DNA of 8,708 bases, taken from the NCBI GenBank assembly GCA_020431135.1, contig JAGQIT010000078.1, positions 1-8,708 on the forward strand, given 5' to 3'. The translations under genes and the position numbers were made by a program. Under the pieces are notes generated by a model that saw only the letters and a program-made list of their open reading frames with translations, searched no databases and was not told the DNA's origin. Shown here in pieces: positions 5,623 through 8,708 of this stretch (positions are counted from its first letter, which is position 1; each line of letters begins with the position of its first letter). This DNA comes from Myxococcales bacterium (lineage in GTDB: Bacteria; Myxococcota_A; Polyangia; Nannocystales; Nannocystaceae).

Positions 5623-7474
5623 ATGGCGGCGGTGAAGAGCAAGGGTGCACTCGCGTTGGGGCTGGCGATCGGGCTGACATCGGCGACGGCGACGGCGGAC
5701 GACTTCGCCGCCGGCTCGCTGATCGTGCCGATGGACACGACCTACCAGGACGAGGGCATGTTCAAGGCCTACGGCCTGGTCTACGACCTCCTCCGCGAGG
5801 GCGTCCCGGTCCGCTGGGTGATCAAGATCGGCAAGCAAAACGGCGACGTCGACTTCACGACGACGAGCACCGACGTCGCCTCGGGCGACGCGCTCGAGCC
5901 CCACGGCTACCGCGGCGGCCCGTGGGTGATCGACTCCGCGGACGCGGCCGCGGCGATGCCAGTCGTCGAGGCCTGGCAGCAGCTCCACCCGGAGACGGTG
6001 GTCCACGAGGCGGTCGAGGCGTTCTCGGGCGACGTCTCGCTGACGCTGGTGGTCGCGCCGTCGATCGCGATGATGGCCGACGGCAACCAGAAGATCGCCC
6101 GCAAGTACATGCAGGCGGCGGGGATCCCCGACTCGACCGGCGACCTCGCGTGGCCCGATCAGAGCCCGGACATGCTCGACCCCGACGAGCTCTCGGGGCC
6201 GACGGAGGAGAACCACCACGACGGCGCGCTCTTCGACGACGAGGGCGACCCCGTCTACTGCCAGTTCATGTCGATGCACTGGGGGGTCAAGGACGCCCAG
6301 CAAAACCCCGAGGTCGTCGCCGAGATGCGCGACTTCCTGCAAAACCCCACCCACCTCTTCGCCGAGTGCCAGGCGGTCAACGCCTTCGAGAACCTCGACC
6401 CCTACGGCTTCTTCCTGACGACCAAGGGCTTCCTCATCGGCGACGGGCCCGACGCCTACGACTACTTCTACGGCGACAGCCCCTTCGCCCAGATCGACGG
6501 GCCCTTCCAGTCGGTCGGCGGCAGCGAGCCGGCGTACACGCTCCCGGACGGCGAGGAGTACAAGGCCGGCGACTCGGTGATGATCACCGAGATGGGGACG
6601 CCCCCCGGCGTCAACGACGTGTGGATGTCGGGCTTCATCGACGGGATCTGCCCCGGCTACCAACCCGAAGAGCCAAGGCACGCGCCTCTTCCTCAACTCG
6701 CTCTTCGAGGCGCCGTGCGCGACGGCGGAGGGCGTCGCCCACGTCGCGGTCGACAAGAAGGCGCCGACGCTGGTCAACCAACCGACGGTGACCTACGACC
6801 TCGACTACATCAACGACGGCGCGATGACGGCGCTCGACGTGACGATCACCGACACCCTGCCGGCGGGGGCGGCCTTCGTCTCGGCGACCGACAACGGCGA
6901 GCACATCGACGGCGTCGTCACCTGGCAGCTCGGCAACCTCGGCGAGGGCGAGGCCGGGACGGTCAGCGTCACCGTCGAGTTCGCCGAGCCGGGGGTCTAC
7001 GTCAACAACGCGTTCGCGGGCTACCGCGCGGGGGTCAACGATCTCGTCGTCGACGCCGAGCCGGCGACGACCGAGTACGATCCGAACGCCGAGACCTCTG
7101 ACGGCACGGACAGCGGCACGGACAGCGGCACGGACAGCGCGAGCACGCAGACCGGGAGCGGCGGCACGGACAGCAGCGCGACCGCGACCGCGAGCTCCGG
7201 AGGCACGGGCGACAGCGCGAGCGGGAGCGGCGGCACCGACGGGACCTCGGACAGCGCCTCGGGCGGGTCGGTGAGCGCGAGCGCGACCGCGACCGCGAGC
7301 GGATCGGCGAGCGACACGGGCGGCGACGCGACCGGCGACTCGGCGACGGGGACCGCCGGGATGGACGACGCGGGCGGATGCGGCTGCCGGAGCGACGGCT
7401 CGGGCGGCGGCCTCCTCGTCCTCTCGCTCGTCGCCCTCGGCCTGTGGCGACGGCGGCGGGTCGCGCGAGCGTAG
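5623..7474 (+). CDS. Secreted DUF11 / MYXO-CTERM surface protein, frameshifted as sequenced
   Basis: The start at 5623 has a good Shine-Dalgarno sequence. Residues 1-25 form a signal peptide (two Lys, a hydrophobic core, ATA before Asp26). Residues from about 30 (GSLIVPMDTTYQDEGMFKAY) to about 345 form a soluble domain I cannot name. Its alternating hydrophobic and Gly-rich stretches suggest an alpha/beta fold, and the Cys in VYCQF, FAECQ and GICPGY could form disulfides. Near 6658-6677 the coding signal moves from this frame to the +1 frame. Read straight on, the first frame gives an Arg/Gly-rich tail ending at 7101 (492 aa). With the shift it continues into a DUF11 domain, linker and sorting tail ending at 7474, about 616 aa in all. 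An indel, either a sequence error or a true mutation, is the simplest explanation. Export and surface attachment are inferred from the two ends. Confidence 0.8.
6658..6677 (+). other. Site of the +1 frame change
   Basis: Before this point codons ending in G or C run in the frame of 5623; after it they run in the +1 frame. The original frame across the site needs the locally rare codons CAA, GAA, CCA and AGG. The +1 frame from 6662 reads Asn-Pro-Lys-Ser-Gln-Gly-Thr-Arg with mostly common codons. Removing one C of the CC at 6660-6661 would join GICPGY to NPKSQGTRLFLNSLFE. No classical slippery sequence is evident. Confidence 0.7.
6662..7474 (+). CDS. C-terminal part of the same gene: DUF11 domain, Ser/Thr/Gly linker, MYXO-CTERM tail
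   Basis: This is the continuation of the surface protein in the +1 frame; the first start-like codon in this frame is GTG 6788, which I take as an internal Val. From about 6735 the product has the DUF11 pattern: VDKKAPTLVNQPTVTYDLDY, then ITDTLPAGAAFVSA, GVVTWQLGNLGEGE and VEFAEPGVYVNNA. These are immunoglobulin-like repeats found in bacterial surface proteins. A linker of Ser, Thr, Gly, Asp and Ala (about 7090-7365) follows, probably an extended wall- or matrix-spanning stalk. The end has GGCGCR (7373-7390), a short Gly-rich spacer, the hydrophobic stretch LLVLSLVALGLW and RRRR, which is a MYXO-CTERM signal. In that family a rhombosortase-like protease (myxosortase) is thought to cut near the Cys for surface attachment. 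If the shift is real, no functional start exists for this half. Confidence 0.85.
   Translation, partial: NPKSQGTRLFLNSLFEAPCATAEGVAHVAVDKKAPTLVNQPTVTYDLDYINDGAMTALDVTITDTLPAGAAFVSATDNGEHIDGVVTWQLGNLGEGEAGTVSVTVEFAEPGVYVNNAFAGYRAGVNDLVVDAEPATTEYDPNAETSDGTDSGTDSGTDSASTQTGSGGTDSSATATASSGGTGDSASGSGGTDGTSDSASGGSVSASATATASGSASDTGGDATGDSATGTAGMDDAGGCGCRSDGSGGGLLVLSLVALGLWRRRRVARA
7103..7138 (+). repeat. Three tandem copies of a 12-bp unit encoding Gly-Thr-Asp-Ser
   Basis: GGCACGGACAGC is repeated three times without change, and a fourth isolated copy lies at 7163-7174. The unit is four codons long, so copy-number change would keep the frame while altering linker length. It is the seed of the low-complexity linker. 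Confidence 0.9.
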
Positions 7475-7498
7475 GCTCGCGGGGCCGGGCGCCTACGC
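7469..7498. terminator. Palindrome holding both convergent stop codons, likely bidirectional terminator
   Basis: GCGTAGGC (7469-7476) and GCCTACGC (7491-7498) are perfect reverse complements with a 14-nt GC-rich loop. The left arm holds the TAG of the MYXO-CTERM gene and the right arm holds the TAG of the alpha/beta hydrolase on the other strand. Both genes therefore end in GCG TAG GC. The genes are only 18 nt apart, so the hairpin is the sole candidate terminator for both. There is no T-tract. Confidence 0.5.
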
Positions 7499-8518
7499 CG
7501 AGCGCGGGGCGAGCTTGTCGGCGAGGTCGCCGCGTCGGCGCAGGTCGTCGACGAAGCACGTCACCTCGGCGACGTAGCGCTCCGGCTGCTGCATGTGGAT
7601 CTCGTGGCGGCCGGGGAACTCGACGACCTCGAGGTCGCCGACGAGCGCCTTGATCCTTAAAAGGTCGTCGTCGTCGATCGCCCCGAGGATCCCCCAGGTC
7701 GGGTGGCGCGTCGCCGGCACCCGGAGGAGGAGCACCGGGCAGCGGATCGCCGCGAGGGTCGCTTCGGGCGCGAAGCCGGCGCTGAGGTCCCCCTCGACGG
7801 TCGCCCGCGAGAAGTCCGGGTCGTACTCCGAGAGGAACTTCAGCGACGCCCGCAGGTTGAAGGGGAGGAGCGGGAGGTCGTAGGGCCTTCGCGGGCGCAG
7901 GCGCCGGTGGGCGCGCAGGAGCAGATCGCCGAGGCGGACGATCGGCGCCGGGATCCGCAGGAGCTCGTCGCCGCCCTTCGGGTTCGGGATCCCCATCTGC
8001 GCGTGGAAGGCCCGGAGGTCGCGGCGCTCGCCGCCGAGGGTCGCCACCGCGGTCCGGAAGGTGTGCGCGAGGTACTTCTCCTCGGCGATCCGCGGCCACA
8101 CCGACGAGAAGATCGGCGGGTCCTCGGCGATCACCGCGAGGACCTCGGCGGGCGCGTTGGCGCCGAGCCAGAGCGCGAGGACGCCCCCCGACGACAGGCC
8201 GGCGACGAGGGCGGGGCGGCCGATCACCGCGTCGATGAAGGCGACGAGATCCTCGCCGATGCGGTTGTAGCTGTAGCGCCCTGGCGTCCGCGTCGAGCGG
8301 CCGTGGCCGCGCAGATCGGGGACGAAGACCTGGAAGCGCTCGGCGAGCGCCGGGAGCACGGGCTTGTAGCCCTGCCACGACTCCATCTGCCCCGGGATCA
8401 GCAGGAGCGCCGGGCCGCGATCGGGGCCGACCACGTAGTTGAGGGTGACCTCGCCGAGCGCGACGCGGCGCTCGGAGAAGCCGTCGGGGACGCCGGAGAC
8501 GAGGGTTCGCGAGCGCAT
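7493..8518 (-). CDS. Alpha/beta hydrolase, substrate unknown
   Basis: This is a 341-aa hydrolase of the AB_hydrolase_1 type. The usual order is visible: strand ALLLIPG (37-43) where most relatives have HG, then FVPDLRGHGRST (65-76), the nucleophile elbow GLSSG (107-111) with Ser109, a cap region of about 130-250 rich in Arg and Pro, strand PVLLLRV (261-267), and PGRHEIH with likely catalytic His305. The acid residue is unclear: the loop after strand 7 reads RVPATRHPTWG in place of the common GxxD, so Asp133 or the DDDD at 282-285 may serve. No signal peptide is seen, so it is probably cytoplasmic. ATG 8518 lacks a Shine-Dalgarno sequence, but no better start is nearby. Esterase, lactonase or dehalogenase-like activity are all possible. 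It is divergent from the ATPase gene on its right. A rare TTA Leu codon falls in the DDDLL stretch. Confidence 0.88.
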   Translation of the reverse strand: MRSRTLVSGVPDGFSERRVALGEVTLNYVVGPDRGPALLLIPGQMESWQGYKPVLPALAERFQVFVPDLRGHGRSTRTPGRYSYNRIGEDLVAFIDAVIGRPALVAGLSSGGVLALWLGANAPAEVLAVIAEDPPIFSSVWPRIAEEKYLAHTFRTAVATLGGERRDLRAFHAQMGIPNPKGGDELLRIPAPIVRLGDLLLRAHRRLRPRRPYDLPLLPFNLRASLKFLSEYDPDFSRATVEGDLSAGFAPEATLAAIRCPVLLLRVPATRHPTWGILGAIDDDDLLRIKALVGDLEVVEFPGRHEIHMQQPERYVAEVTCFVDDLRRRGDLADKLAPRSA

Positions 8519-8579
8519 CGTCGGGCGGATGATGACACCGGCGACGATCGCCGCGCGCGCAATCCTGGCAGCGCGCGGG

Positions 8580-8609
8580 TGTCGGACGCGGCCGCGGATC
8601 GACTACCCT
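8580..8609 (+). promoter_or_regulatory. Candidate promoter for the right-edge gene, possibly leaderless
   Basis: TACCCT at 8604-8609 is an AT-richer island in a 98-nt intergenic stretch, with TGTCGG at 8580-8585 spaced 18 bp upstream as a weak -35. The -10 ends 7 nt before GTG 8617, so transcription could start at or next to the start codon. No other signal is visible in 8519-8616. Confidence 0.33.
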
Positions 8610-8616
8610 TTTGGGC

Positions 8617-8708
8617 GTGGGATCGCCGCCTGTGCAGCTCGCGGACGCGCTCGACAAGCTGGTCCACCAGTTCGCCGATCCCCTCGCGTTCTTCCGCGAG
8701 CTCATCCA
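8617..8708 (+). CDS. N-terminus of an HSP90-like/GHKL ATPase, cut by the right edge
   Basis: Only the first 30 codons are present. From GTG 8617 (an alternative start is GTG 8632) the product contains LADALDKLVHQF followed by ADPLAFFRELI, and the next codon begins CA. FxRELI plus an expected Gln/Ser-Asn matches the N-box of the Bergerat ATP-binding fold (HSP90 RELISNASDA and relatives), in which the Glu, here residue 28, and the Asn just beyond the edge bind water and Mg-ATP. Codon use is G/C-ending as in the neighbours. The divergent hydrolase starts 98 nt to the left. Whether this is a true HtpG-type chaperone or one of the diverse HSP90-like ATPases cannot be told; the N-terminus is not that of ordinary HtpG. 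There is no Shine-Dalgarno sequence. Confidence 0.6.
   Translation, partial: MGSPPVQLADALDKLVHQFADPLAFFRELI

Noticed and set aside
5356..6777. A 473-aa minus-strand open frame over the surface-protein gene
   Set aside because: Val/Asp/Arg/Leu-rich mirror translation with no motif; the plus strand has a ribosome binding site and signal peptide.
7089..7366. Repetitive stretch considered as a CRISPR or non-coding satellite
   Set aside because: Units are short, codon-periodic and encode an in-frame Ser/Thr/Gly linker; there are no spacers.
7035..8705. A 556-aa minus-strand open frame spanning the surface-protein tail and the hydrolase gene
   Set aside because: It covers two real genes in the wrong frame and its product is Arg/Pro/Ser-rich; the alpha/beta hydrolase frame has clear catalytic motifs.

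Overview
The window is about 70% GC by eye, has strongly G/C-ending codons, and is densely coding. One product ends in a Cys-Gly-Cys motif, a hydrophobic helix and an Arg cluster, which is the MYXO-CTERM sorting signal of myxobacteria. Its Ser/Thr/Gly/Asp-rich linker and the large DUF4139-type lipoprotein fit the same group. I infer a myxobacterium, most likely of the Nannocystis/Plesiocystis side, with moderate confidence because no marker gene is present. I see no mobile element, tRNA, rRNA or CRISPR array.

Layout, left to right. (1) The 3' part of a cytosolic-type sulfotransferase (+), cut by the left edge. (2) A strong GC-rich hairpin separating it from two convergent genes. (3) Two tandem leftward paralogues of proline iminopeptidase (peptidase family S33), 28 nt apart and probably co-transcribed. 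(4) A divergent promoter region with an imperfect palindrome. (5) A rightward 779-aa lipoprotein of the DUF4139 type with a low-complexity insert and a C-terminal coiled coil. (6) A 263-nt gap with a hairpin, a 9-bp inverted repeat and a good Shine-Dalgarno sequence. (7) A secreted, cell-surface-sorted protein (+) made of an unrecognised N-terminal region, a DUF11 repeat domain, a Ser/Thr/Gly linker and a MYXO-CTERM tail; a +1 frame change near 6658-6677 splits it as sequenced. (8) A convergent alpha/beta hydrolase (-), with both stop codons inside one palindrome. (9) At the right edge, the first 30 codons of a rightward gene with an HSP90/GHKL-type N-box.

The genes do not form one obvious pathway. 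The tandem peptidases look like one transcription unit. The lipoprotein and the sorted protein are both envelope or surface proteins, but each has its own upstream region, so any link is weak. I do not see a clear new defence or biosynthetic system. The points most worth checking are the frameshift, a context-dependent Gln codon rule (every Gln-Asn pair is CAA-AAC while Gln is otherwise almost always CAG), the retained pair of iminopeptidases, and the truncated ATPase at the edge.
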